Assembly (NCBI RefSeq): GCF_001742145.1
Contig: NZ_CP015749.1
Span: 4,526,001 to 4,590,000 of the forward strand
Length of the DNA stretch: 64,000 bases
Source of the DNA: Pectobacterium parmentieri
GTDB lineage: Bacteria; Pseudomonadota; Gammaproteobacteria; Enterobacterales; Enterobacteriaceae
Direction: 5' to 3'
This document shows positions 8,395-16,074 of this stretch, in pieces (positions within the stretch are counted from its first letter, which is position 1; the number at the start of each line of letters is the position of its first letter). The notes under the pieces were generated by a model. That model was given only the letters and a program-made list of their open reading frames with translations, was not told the origin of the DNA and did not search any database. The position numbers and the translations under genes are program-made.

Positions 8395-9447
8395 TTAACG
8401 AATGGGCAGGCCGTAGAGCAGACCGCCTTTCGTCCAGAGATTATTCAGATCGCGCTCTAACGGTGCCGGGGTGTCTGGCCCGAAATGGCGGTTATAAATA
8501 TCGCCGTAATTCCCTACCTGCTTAATCAGGTTGTAAGCCCACTGGTTATTCAGTCCCAGTTTTTGGCCGTAGTCTCCCGTGGTGCCAAGCAGTGCCTGTA
8601 CATCCGGGTCTGTTGATTTGAGTTTGCTGTCTACGTTCTGTTGGCCGATTTCCATCTCTTCCGCATTGAACGTGGCGTAAACCACCCATTTCACGATGTC
8701 GTACCATTGGTCATCGCCCTGACGAACCGCCATTGCCAGCGGCTCTTTTGAGTAAATCCCCGACAGAATCACGTGGTCCGCGGGTTTTTCCGCATCAAAG
8801 GTACGCACGCCAGGCAGAGCGACTTTATCGCGAGCGATGACGTCGCAACGTCCGGACAGATAGGCTGCGACATACTCTTTATTGTTCTCAATGACCACTG
8901 GGGTGTAATGCAGGTTGCGTGACGCAAAAATCTGCGCGACGTTGCGTTCGGTGCTGCTGCCCGGCGTGATGCAGACGGTTGCGCCGTCCAGATCTTCCAC
9001 CGTCTTCACATTGGCACTGGTGCGCACCATGAAGCCGGTTCCGGTATAGAAAGTCGGCGGTGCGAAGTTCAACCCAAGCGAGGTGTCGCGAGATAAATCA
9101 GCGGTGATATTGCGTGATAGCACGTCCACTTCACCTGACTGAATTGCCGGGAAACGCTGTGCGGTGGAAAGGGCGGCAAAACGTACTTTGCTGGCATCGC
9201 CAAAAATAGCGGCGGCTAACGCACGGCAATAATCGACGTCCAGCCCGGTCCACTGCCCTTTGCTATCAATTGCGGAAAAACCGTGACGTGCCGGATGCAC
9301 GCCGCAAACCAGCTCGCCGCGTGCTTTGATCTTTTTGAGCGTTTCGCCGTTTCCTGCGTCAGCGGCATTGGCGTGAGCAACAGGCAGCAGCAGCCCCCCT
9401 AAAGTCAGCGCTGTGGCGGTTGTCAATGAGAGTAGTTTTCGCAGCAT
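8395..9447 (-). CDS. aapJ: General L-amino-acid ABC transporter, periplasmic binding protein (AapJ/YhdW type)
   Basis: A 350-residue binding protein with a Sec signal peptide (MLRKLLSLTTATALTLGG... cleaved after AHA-NA around residue 27). Family features include LKKIKARGELVCGVHP, GFSAIDSKGQWTGLDVDYCRALAAAIFGD and the C-terminal NLWTKGGLLYGLPIR. ATG 9447 is chosen because TGAGGATACTT precedes it and because the signal peptide then begins normally. It is the first gene of the minus-strand importer operon. A palindrome TTTGTATACAAA lies about 118 bases upstream (9565-9576) and recurs near the MmgE/PrpD operon, suggesting control by the GntR protein at 13644-14294. Confidence 0.93.
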   Translation of the reverse strand: MLRKLLSLTTATALTLGGLLLPVAHANAADAGNGETLKKIKARGELVCGVHPARHGFSAIDSKGQWTGLDVDYCRALAAAIFGDASKVRFAALSTAQRFPAIQSGEVDVLSRNITADLSRDTSLGLNFAPPTFYTGTGFMVRTSANVKTVEDLDGATVCITPGSSTERNVAQIFASRNLHYTPVVIENNKEYVAAYLSGRCDVIARDKVALPGVRTFDAEKPADHVILSGIYSKEPLAMAVRQGDDQWYDIVKWVVYATFNAEEMEIGQQNVDSKLKSTDPDVQALLGTTGDYGQKLGLNNQWAYNLIKQVGNYGDIYNRHFGPDTPAPLERDLNNLWTKGGLLYGLPIR

Positions 9448-9564
9448 AAGTATCCTCAGAATGGTCGGTGTTGTTTTATGCCCGTCAGATTTCAAGCCGG
9501 CTGCAACTCGAATTACTCAGGGGCTAATTTGTTGTAATTAATTGTTTTTATTGTGATGCGTTCT

Positions 9565-9576
9565 TTTGTATACAAA
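9565..9576. promoter_or_regulatory. Candidate GntR-family operator, site 1
   Basis: A perfect 12-bp palindrome TTTGTATACAAA in the 270-base gap upstream of the AapJ-type gene. A near copy (10 of 12 positions) occurs at 13407-13418 upstream of the MmgE/PrpD operon. GntR proteins of the FadR class commonly bind palindromes of this general form (T-G-T-A-T-A-C-A core). Binding by the local GntR protein is inferred. The rest of the gap (9577-9717) shows no gene. Confidence 0.55.
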
Positions 9577-9717
9577 TGTTCTCAATGTTGCCTGTAAATG
9601 GCAAATAGCATATTTCTCTATCTAAAGCTGAATAATGGATATAGCTATTTCGGGGATGATGTGAAGGAGAAAAGAGAGCGGAGCCTTGCATGATGAACAA
9701 GGCACTGGCGGGATGAT

Positions 9718-10479
9718 TTAGCGGGCAAGTAGCCCTTGTACACCTTGCCACATGAGCTGCGCACTGAGGATCAACATGGTGAGGCGAAAGGTCGTGCGGA
9801 AGAGTTTTTCTGGCAAATTATCCAGCAGGCGTGTACCCAACCAGGTGCCCAATACACCGCTGACAATCATTGCCGCCAGCATCGGTAGCCAGTCGTGATA
9901 GGCAAATCCCATCATTCCGAATGCCAGTATCTTTAGACCGTGTTGTAACACCATGCAGAGCGCGTGCGTGGCAATAAGCGGCTTTTTAGTTACCCCTTGC
10001 GAACTGATCAACCCAGCGACCATGGGGCCTGTTGCACCGACGACCATGGTGCCAAGACTGGTGAGCGCACCGCCCAGAATAAAGAACAAGCGATTAACCG
10101 GTTTTGGTGCGGTGCGTTTACGGAAAACTGACCACAGAATGAAACTGGCCAGCGCGATCTTTGCCACACTGTCTGGGAGCCAGACGGCGACGGGCGCACC
10201 CAGTGCGATGCCAATGACGCTGCCGATAAAAAACCACAGCGCCAGCGGCCAGACGATATACAAACGTTGAATCAGGCTGCGGCTCAGGTTGGAACCGAGC
10301 TGGACGATACCGTGAACCGGCAGCAGGCTGCTGACTGGCATCCCTAGACCCATTATTGCCAGTAGTGTGACGCCGCCGCCCAGTCCTAGCGCGGCCGTTA
10401 ATGCCGATGTCAGAAAACTGCAAAAAACCAGTACACCAGCAAAGAGTGGCGAAATGTCGGGTGGAACAAGATGTAACAT
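9718..10479 (-). CDS. TauE/SafE-family membrane exporter (sulfite exporter type)
   Basis: A 253-residue polytopic membrane protein. The first helix carries the family's glycine-rich signature TAALGLGGGVTLLAIMGLGMP (starting at about residue 30), and the second half repeats the pattern (FFILGGALTSLGTMVVGATGPM), as in the TauE/SafE duplicated fold. Known members export sulfite, sulfoacetate or other small organic anions. The start is uncertain: ATG 10479 fits the family length, but in-frame ATGs at 10506 and 10536 exist and no start has a strong ribosome binding site. It lies downstream of the two MmgE/PrpD genes on the same strand, so it may export a sulfur compound released by the pathway. 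Confidence 0.85.
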   Translation of the reverse strand: MLHLVPPDISPLFAGVLVFCSFLTSALTAALGLGGGVTLLAIMGLGMPVSSLLPVHGIVQLGSNLSRSLIQRLYIVWPLALWFFIGSVIGIALGAPVAVWLPDSVAKIALASFILWSVFRKRTAPKPVNRLFFILGGALTSLGTMVVGATGPMVAGLISSQGVTKKPLIATHALCMVLQHGLKILAFGMMGFAYHDWLPMLAAMIVSGVLGTWLGTRLLDNLPEKLFRTTFRLTMLILSAQLMWQGVQGLLAR

Positions 10480-10576
10480 GGTGAAAGCTATCCCTGTGTC
10501 GCGCATGGTTAAACAGACGAGGCGAAAAATGATCATGCCTGATGCGATTAATGCGTATCAAGCATCCTTTCCGCCG

Positions 10577-11902
10577 TTAACGATAATCGTCGCGCAACAG
10601 TCGTTGATACAACGCCGCTGCCTCGCTGCGCGGAAAAAGCTGACTGGCGCAGTCGATAAACTTCTCCGCAATCAGATTGTCCGGCAACGGATTCTCTGCA
10701 CTGGAGCCTAGCGCGCCTGCCACACGACGGTGATAAGTGCGGCCATCACGGGTCACTAATGTGACGTGTGCCGTGTGCGTGGTGCTCTCGTCATGACAGA
10801 TCAGTTCAACACGTGCCATCAGCGATTGTGTCGTGGGATCGTGCAGCGCCGCCTCGTCAATAAAGTCGTCCAACGTCAACTTCCCCTGTACCCAGGCGCG
10901 GGCGATGCAGTAGTGCAGGCTGAATTTCCCTGCCAGCGGCGTATCCGGCGTTGGAATGTTGATGTGCGGAAAGCGAATAGGGTGGATGGCAATCTGAATT
11001 CGATCCAGCGATTCGGGATTCAGTCCGGTTTCCTCGCGCAGTGCCAGCAGCCCGTCCAGCGGTGCCAGAATGGCGTAGCAGCAGGGGAAGTATTTAAAAT
11101 TGTTCCCTTTTATAGGATCGAGAATGTGGGACGGCGCAGACCAGGGGTCGGTTAACGGCGTGGTGTCGACGTTTTCATCTGAGCGGTTGTAGACGTTGAA
11201 ATAGCCGTGGTGATGTTCAAACGCGGTATCACCCGCGCTGTATCCCTGACGCGCCAATAATACTGCCATGACGGCGCTGCGATTGGCGTGACCGACCGCC
11301 AGTGATTTCGTCTGGCTACCAAAGTTGGATTTGATGCCGGAGGCCAGCGACGCGGTAATAGCAAAGGCGGTCGCTGTTTCCTCTTCGCTAAGTTTCAACA
11401 AGACTGCGCAGGCGGCTACACCAGCGAAGATGCCGACAGAAGTTGTCGGGTGCCAGCCGTTGCGATACTGAAAAGGGCTGACGGCTTTGCCCATGCGTAC
11501 CGCAGTTTCATAACCGCACAGATAGGCGTGTAGGATTGTTGCACCGCTGGCTTCCTGCTCGTCTGCCAATGCCAGCAAAGCTGGGAGCACGGCGACGGAA
11601 ATATGCCCGTGCAGCCAGGAATTGGAATCGTCGAAATCGAGTAAATGTGCGGATGTGCCGTTTAATAATGCCGCATCCAGCGCGTTGAGTTTGAGGTCTG
11701 TACCGAAAATCCTGCTTTTCCCTACGGTGGCTGATGGAACGATCACCGCTCTGAGTTTTTGCGCACCGTCTTGAATCCCTCCAGCGAGCGTGACGCCCAG
11801 CGTATCAATTATGGCGGTTCGTGCGTGTGCCAAGACGTCGGCAGGGAACGTCTGGCGAGAAAATTCCAGCAGATTATGGGCAAGCTGGCGGGCAATGGTC
11901 AT
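10577..11902 (-). CDS. MmgE/PrpD-family protein (first of two)
   Basis: A 441-residue member of the MmgE/PrpD family, which includes 2-methylcitrate dehydratase, cis-aconitate decarboxylase and iminodisuccinate epimerase. Recognisable blocks: DTLGVTLAGG (residues about 30-39), NGTSAHLLDFDDSN (79-92), the helical block YRNGWHPTTSVGIFAGVAACAVLL (143-166) and GNNFKYFPCCYAILAPLDGL. The usual length is 440-460, so it is complete. A paralogue lies 64 bases upstream; the two are co-oriented and probably in one transcript. The B. subtilis succinocysteine operon also ends in an MmgE/PrpD gene (yxeQ). A racemase or epimerase role on succinyl adducts is a hypothesis; PrpD itself is unlikely since no prpBC genes are near. 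Confidence 0.9.
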   Translation of the reverse strand: MTIARQLAHNLLEFSRQTFPADVLAHARTAIIDTLGVTLAGGIQDGAQKLRAVIVPSATVGKSRIFGTDLKLNALDAALLNGTSAHLLDFDDSNSWLHGHISVAVLPALLALADEQEASGATILHAYLCGYETAVRMGKAVSPFQYRNGWHPTTSVGIFAGVAACAVLLKLSEEETATAFAITASLASGIKSNFGSQTKSLAVGHANRSAVMAVLLARQGYSAGDTAFEHHHGYFNVYNRSDENVDTTPLTDPWSAPSHILDPIKGNNFKYFPCCYAILAPLDGLLALREETGLNPESLDRIQIAIHPIRFPHINIPTPDTPLAGKFSLHYCIARAWVQGKLTLDDFIDEAALHDPTTQSLMARVELICHDESTTHTAHVTLVTRDGRTYHRRVAGALGSSAENPLPDNLIAEKFIDCASQLFPRSEAAALYQRLLRDDYR

Positions 11903-11966
11903 GAAAGCATCCTGTTATTATCGTGAGACTTTTTATATCGAATTGTTTAGGTCGAACTGAAATTGA

Positions 11967-13319
11967 CTATCCTGCTAATAATTCAGTAAGAATGGCAAGC
12001 GAGCCCGGCTGCTCAAAGTGGAAGGCGGCCTGATAGAGCCGATCGCTACGGGTTTCCCCTAATAGGGGAATAGTCAGGGCATCAAATTTGGCGCGCAGCT
12101 CGGCGTCGGTCAGTGGATTTTGCGGATGACCGCGATACACGTCGGTTTCTGCATACAGTTTTTCGCCGTCTTCCAGTTCGATATCGATAAACGCGGAGCT
12201 GGCCGACTGCCCCTCTACTGCGTCGATCTGTAAGCGCGACAGCAACTGGCGCGGTGCGGGATCGTCAACGGTGCGCTGCGTGAAGTCCGTATCGTTGAGG
12301 CGATAGCCGCTCAGCGCCAGCGCAATACAGTGCGGAATACTAAATTTACTCTCTAGCGGCGTTTGCGGGTTGGCGATCCCGGCGTTCACCATTCCCATCG
12401 GGTGGACTTTGGCATGAATACGGGCGATAGCGCGGCCTTTCAACTGTGGGAAGAGTTTAAGCGCCGTTTCGATGGATGCGTGGGTTCCTCGGCAACTGGC
12501 ATACAGCTTGTAGCCGTTACCTAATAGCTCCCAACTGTCGCCAAAATCGAGCGTCGGGATGACGGCGCTGCCATCCTGCACAAAGGTTTGCACCCAGCCA
12601 TCGGCTTCGTAAAAATGATGGGCGGCGATAAAGCCTTCATCCGCCAGCTCTGCTGCTGTGATGCCATCCATTGCCGCTTTGCCAGCATGGAATGGTTTAC
12701 CGTGCGTGCCGGATGATTTCTGTAATCCTCCCATCATGGTTGCAGCCGCACCCAATGCGTTGGCGATTGCATTGGGATTAAGGTGCAAAATGGAAGCCGC
12801 GACAGCGGCGGCTCCCGCACGCCCGACAATCGATGTCGGGTGAAAACCGCGACGTTGCAGGTTACGACCTACTCCGGGCACCCAGCCGCCGCCCAGTTTT
12901 GCCATCACTTCAAATCCGGTAATAAAAGCGATAAGCGTCGTGCGCTCGTCCGCGCTGTAGTGTTGCGCCATTGCCAGCGCTGTCGACCAGCAGGGGCCGC
13001 TAGGGTGGCCCGCGCCAGCCGGATGCGTATCGTCATAATCGGCAGCATGAGAAAGTGTGCCGTTGATCAGTGCTGCCAGCGCGGGTGTGGTTTTCGTTCC
13101 GAGGATAACTTGCGCATGACCCTGCGCCTGCCAGCGTTGTGCCACGCGCTGAACCGCGCAGGCCGCGTTATCTCCTACGGCACCAATAGCGACGCCCAGA
13201 TAGTCAATGAGCGCTCGCTTAGCCTCATGCCAGACGGCATCGGGGATTGTCATCGTGGGCGCGGTGTGAATAAACTGGCTGAGCGCGTTGCCGCGAGGAA
13301 ACGTCGGTGTAGCTGGCAT
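11967..13319 (-). CDS. MmgE/PrpD-family protein (second of two)
   Basis: A 450-residue paralogue of the adjacent protein with matching blocks: DYLGVAIGAVGDNAA near residue 39, NGTLSHAADYDDTHP near 90, RRGFHPTSIVGRAGAAAVAASILHL near 156 and KLYASCRGTHASIETAL. It is the promoter-proximal gene of the minus-strand group and faces the GntR gene. Differences at equivalent positions between the two paralogues (for example CCYAILAPLDG versus SCRGTHASIET) suggest they have different substrates or form a heteromer. The candidate operator TTTGTATACAGT lies 88-99 bases upstream of the start. Confidence 0.9.
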   Translation of the reverse strand: MPATPTFPRGNALSQFIHTAPTMTIPDAVWHEAKRALIDYLGVAIGAVGDNAACAVQRVAQRWQAQGHAQVILGTKTTPALAALINGTLSHAADYDDTHPAGAGHPSGPCWSTALAMAQHYSADERTTLIAFITGFEVMAKLGGGWVPGVGRNLQRRGFHPTSIVGRAGAAAVAASILHLNPNAIANALGAAATMMGGLQKSSGTHGKPFHAGKAAMDGITAAELADEGFIAAHHFYEADGWVQTFVQDGSAVIPTLDFGDSWELLGNGYKLYASCRGTHASIETALKLFPQLKGRAIARIHAKVHPMGMVNAGIANPQTPLESKFSIPHCIALALSGYRLNDTDFTQRTVDDPAPRQLLSRLQIDAVEGQSASSAFIDIELEDGEKLYAETDVYRGHPQNPLTDAELRAKFDALTIPLLGETRSDRLYQAAFHFEQPGSLAILTELLAG

Positions 13320-13406
13320 CGTAGGAACTCCTTAGGCAAAAACGCGATGACATTGCCAGTACCGCCAAACGGGTCTTGGGATGCGCGTTTTGTCTTGTTG
13401 AATGCA

Positions 13407-13418
13407 TTTGTATACAGT
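13407..13418. promoter_or_regulatory. Candidate GntR-family operator, site 2
   Basis: TTTGTATACAGT, matching 10 of 12 positions of the perfect palindrome at 9565-9576. It lies in the 324-base divergent region between the MmgE/PrpD operon (minus) and the GntR gene (plus), where it could repress both. The remaining bases 13419-13643 show no gene. Confidence 0.5.
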
Positions 13419-13643
13419 GTGTGGTGAAAGCATATTCAATCGCTCATTCAGTGACAAAGACGCTTTTTCGCTAAGCTAAGCACAAAATATGCGATACGAC
13501 AGCTTGATAAAGGCAGGGCGTCGGGCAAACTTGAATTTTTCTCAATACATGACGATCCGTGGCGCAGCGTGCACATGTGAGCAGCCTAAAGACGCCATCT
13601 GTGCGTGGCCTTGTACTGACCGTCAACCATATATCAAGGGATT

Positions 13644-14294
13644 ATGAACTTAACACTTAACGACAAAGAGCTGGCGTTGTCGCCGTTCGAGATACTGATT
13701 AGCGCAATCGAGAAAGGTGAGCTGTTGCCTGGCGAACGTTTGCAGGAAACACGGTTGGCGCAGCAATTTGGGCTCAGCCGCACGCCGATTCGTGAGGCGC
13801 TGCACCGGCTTGAAGCGCTAGGATTGGTGGAACCGGGCCCTCAGCGCGGGCTGATGATTGCTCAGATCAGCTATGAGCGACTGCGCCAGCTTTTCGCCGT
13901 GCGTGAAGGGTTGGAACGGTTGGCGATGGAACTGGCCGTGGCATCTGCTTCAACGGAAGAACTGGAGCTGTTGCAGGATATGGTTAAAGTGGAGAAAACG
14001 CTTACTGACAGTCGGCAATTGCACGATCACAACCGTCTTTTTCACCGGCAGATTTATCGAGCGACCCATAATCCCTATCTAAATGAAATGCTGGAAAATT
14101 TGCGTATTCATCTGTCGCTACTGCGCGGAACCACCTATGAGTCGCCGGAGCGTACCGAAGAGGCGAGGCGTGAACACCAGGCGATTGTGGAAGCGTTAGT
14201 TCGGCGTGATAAGGATGCGGCACAAGAGGCTGCCTGCCAGCATATTCGTAACGGCTATCGCGCCCGGTTAAGCATGTTGAATCAACAGCTTTGA
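13644..14294 (+). CDS. GntR-family transcriptional regulator (FadR/FCD subfamily)
   Basis: A 216-residue regulator. The winged helix-turn-helix occupies about residues 12-75 (GELLPGERLQETRLAQQFGLSRTPIREALHRLEALGLVE, with the GntR hallmark RTPIREAL). The C-terminal FCD ligand domain has its metal-binding His/Asp/Arg pattern, for example LHDHNRLFHRQIYRATHNPYL and EHQAIVEAL. AAGGG precedes ATG 13644. It is divergent from the MmgE/PrpD operon, and the same palindrome occurs upstream of that operon and of the AapJQMP-type operon, which makes it the likely local regulator. FCD-domain effectors are usually small organic acids, which fits a fumarate or succinyl-adduct signal. Confidence 0.9.
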   Translation: MNLTLNDKELALSPFEILISAIEKGELLPGERLQETRLAQQFGLSRTPIREALHRLEALGLVEPGPQRGLMIAQISYERLRQLFAVREGLERLAMELAVASASTEELELLQDMVKVEKTLTDSRQLHDHNRLFHRQIYRATHNPYLNEMLENLRIHLSLLRGTTYESPERTEEARREHQAIVEALVRRDKDAAQEAACQHIRNGYRARLSMLNQQL

Positions 14295-14396
14295 TAGGGC
14301 TGTCGGAAAAGCACGACACGTGGGGGGATCTGATGTCTCAAAAAGGAGACATTTAATTCTTTGATTAATAATGATTAATACTTTATCTGACAAATT

Positions 14397-14562
14397 CGTC
14401 TCTGAATGGCGACAGTTTTTGTGAGCCCGATCTCGTTTTTGTCGCCGACAGTGTCTTGACCTTTCTTCCAGCCAATAATAAAAATAGTATTTATTATTAG
14501 CTGGTTATCATGATTTTATGAAGCATTAGTAATAACATTATGCATGTTGGCATAATTTATGC
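14397..14562 (+). promoter_or_regulatory. Sigma-54 promoter and upstream activator site for glmZ
   Basis: TTGGCATAATTTATGCT contains GG (14549-14550) and GC (14561-14562) exactly ten bases apart, the sigma-54 minus 24/minus 12 spacing, twelve bases before the GlmZ 5' end. Upstream, CGTC-N10-GACA at 14397-14414 matches the GlrR activator consensus TGTC-N10-GACA except for its first base. Sigma-54/GlrR control of glmY and glmZ is known in Enterobacterales. The stretch 14295-14396 shows no gene. Confidence 0.7.
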
Positions 14563-14574
14563 TTAAATAAGCGT

Positions 14575-14784
14575 GTAGATGCTCATTCCACCTTCTATGC
14601 TTGCTTCGGCTTCATAATCCTGGGAATGACGCAGAGCCAATTTGAGGTGCCTATCGTCCAACTCCAGATGAAGATGCAAATCTCCATCGGGCTTTCCGGA
14701 CATAACGTTGAGTGAGGCACCATTCTGTTGTCTGACAGACCTGATGTTTTCAACGCTTACCGTTTATCGGTAAGCGTTTTTTTT
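14575..14784 (+). ncRNA. glmZ: GlmZ small regulatory RNA
   Basis: Recognised by near-identity to E. coli GlmZ in conserved blocks: the 5' end GTAGATGCTCATTCC, the middle GGAATGACGCAGAGCC and GTGCCTATCGTCCA, and the base-pairing region ACATAACGTTGAGTGA used to activate glmS mRNA. It ends in a Rho-independent terminator (AACGCTTACCG / CGGTAAGCGTT plus eight T, 14752-14784). Length about 210 nucleotides and location next to hemY are as in E. coli. It raises glucosamine-6-phosphate synthase when GlcN6P is low. RapZ and RNase E processing sites are known for the family but were not traced here. Confidence 0.95.
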
Positions 14785-14825
14785 CGTCTGATGAAAATGT
14801 TCGGGCACAGCCTGCTATCGAAACA

Positions 14826-14860
14826 TAAAAAATAATAAGGCCCCAAAGAAGGAGCCTTAT
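14826..14860 (-). terminator. Rho-independent terminator of hemCDXY
   Basis: On the minus strand the stem ATAAGGCTCC / GGGGCCTTAT (one G-T pair, six-base loop) is followed by TTATTTTTT. It lies 19 bases after the hemY stop and faces the GlmZ terminator. Confidence 0.8.
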
Positions 14861-14878
14861 AAAGGGATGATACCGTGG

Positions 14879-16072
14879 TTAGTGGGCTGGTTGCTGTAGC
14901 GTGAGCAATAGCCCTTCGTGCCGCATTTGCGCCGCTTCATCCGGCAGATGTAGCCGTTCCAGCGCATCGGCACGCCAGGCATAATCATAAGCGTCTGGTC
15001 GCTGTTCTAATGCGTTGCGGAAGGCATCGCTGGCCTGCTGCCATTCGCCGTGTTTCATCAGCAACTGGCCTAACGTGCTGTTTAACAGCGGTGTTGCACC
15101 CTGCTGCTTGATGTACTGATACAGCATTTTTTCCAATTGTTCTGGGTTACCGGCTTTAAGACGTGGCATCAGCAGGATCAAACGCTCGTCATATTGGCGT
15201 TTGAGACCATCGAGAATGATCTTCTGGGCAGTATCATGATCGTCACACTCGATCAAATGCTCAGCCATCGCGATCTGAAGTGGGATCTCATGACGCACTT
15301 TGCGGCTCTGATTATTCCACCATGATTTCAGCCCTTCGCTGCCACCATCCGCCATCGCCTGGTTCATCAAGCCGATATAAGCCTGCTGCTGTAGATCCAG
15401 CAAACGCGCTTCAGGGTACAGATTGATCTTGCGCATCACAGGCAGAATATCCAGCAGTGCGCTATAGGCGTGAGTGCGCAGGAAAGCTTGTTCCGCTAAA
15501 CGCAGTACTTCAGGGTGACGGGGTGCGACTTCCAGCAATTTGTCTACGCCGTGACGTGCAGCATGATCTTCATTACGCGCTAGCTGAATACGCACGCGCG
15601 TAATATCGACTGGAAGCTGATCGGTATCTGCTACTTCGGCGGCACGCTCCAGGTATTGCTTGGTACGGAATTCGTCACCGCGCTGCTGTGCGGCTTCGGC
15701 TGCCAGAAGGTAGTTAACCACGGGCTGCTCGGCATGATCGGCATTGCGAGTTAGCAGTTTCTCTACCTGCAAATAATCCCCTTCGGCCAGTTTGAGCAGT
15801 GCGGCTTTGGTTTGTTTTCTGGCACGGCTGCGTTTGCGGCCGAGGAACCAGCCGCGTGTACGGGAGCCAGTGCGAAAGATGCGGCGCAGCAGCCACTCCA
15901 CCGCCAGAAAGGCGAGAAAAAACAGCACCAGCATAATAACCATAGCGGTCACGCTGGTTTGAATGTCATAGTCATCCGTCTGAATCAGGACGTAGCCCTG
16001 GTGGCCTGCGACGATCGGGCCGATCACCACGCCTGCGATCAGAACCAGGAACAGCAATAAGACCTTCAGCAT
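14879..16072 (-). CDS. hemY: HemY, protoheme IX biogenesis protein
   Basis: A 397-residue inner-membrane protein with two N-terminal hydrophobic segments (about residues 1-20 and 39-60) and a cytoplasmic helical-repeat (TPR-like) body with motifs AEGDYLQVEKLL, AAEAAQQRGDEF and HGEWQQASDAFRNAL. The equivalent E. coli protein is 398 residues. I use ATG 16072, with AGGAGAG in front; an in-frame GTG lies two codons earlier. It is the last gene of the hemC-hemD-hemX-hemY operon. Its exact biochemical role in heme formation is not established; it is not the oxygen-dependent protoporphyrinogen oxidase that bears the same symbol in Gram-positives. Confidence 0.95.
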   Translation of the reverse strand: MLKVLLLFLVLIAGVVIGPIVAGHQGYVLIQTDDYDIQTSVTAMVIMLVLFFLAFLAVEWLLRRIFRTGSRTRGWFLGRKRSRARKQTKAALLKLAEGDYLQVEKLLTRNADHAEQPVVNYLLAAEAAQQRGDEFRTKQYLERAAEVADTDQLPVDITRVRIQLARNEDHAARHGVDKLLEVAPRHPEVLRLAEQAFLRTHAYSALLDILPVMRKINLYPEARLLDLQQQAYIGLMNQAMADGGSEGLKSWWNNQSRKVRHEIPLQIAMAEHLIECDDHDTAQKIILDGLKRQYDERLILLMPRLKAGNPEQLEKMLYQYIKQQGATPLLNSTLGQLLMKHGEWQQASDAFRNALEQRPDAYDYAWRADALERLHLPDEAAQMRHEGLLLTLQQPAH

Positions 16073-16074
16073 GT

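Noticed and set aside
10577..13319. prpD (propionate catabolism) assignment for the MmgE/PrpD genes
   Set aside because: No prpB, prpC or prpE nearby, two paralogues in tandem, and an amino-acid transport context.
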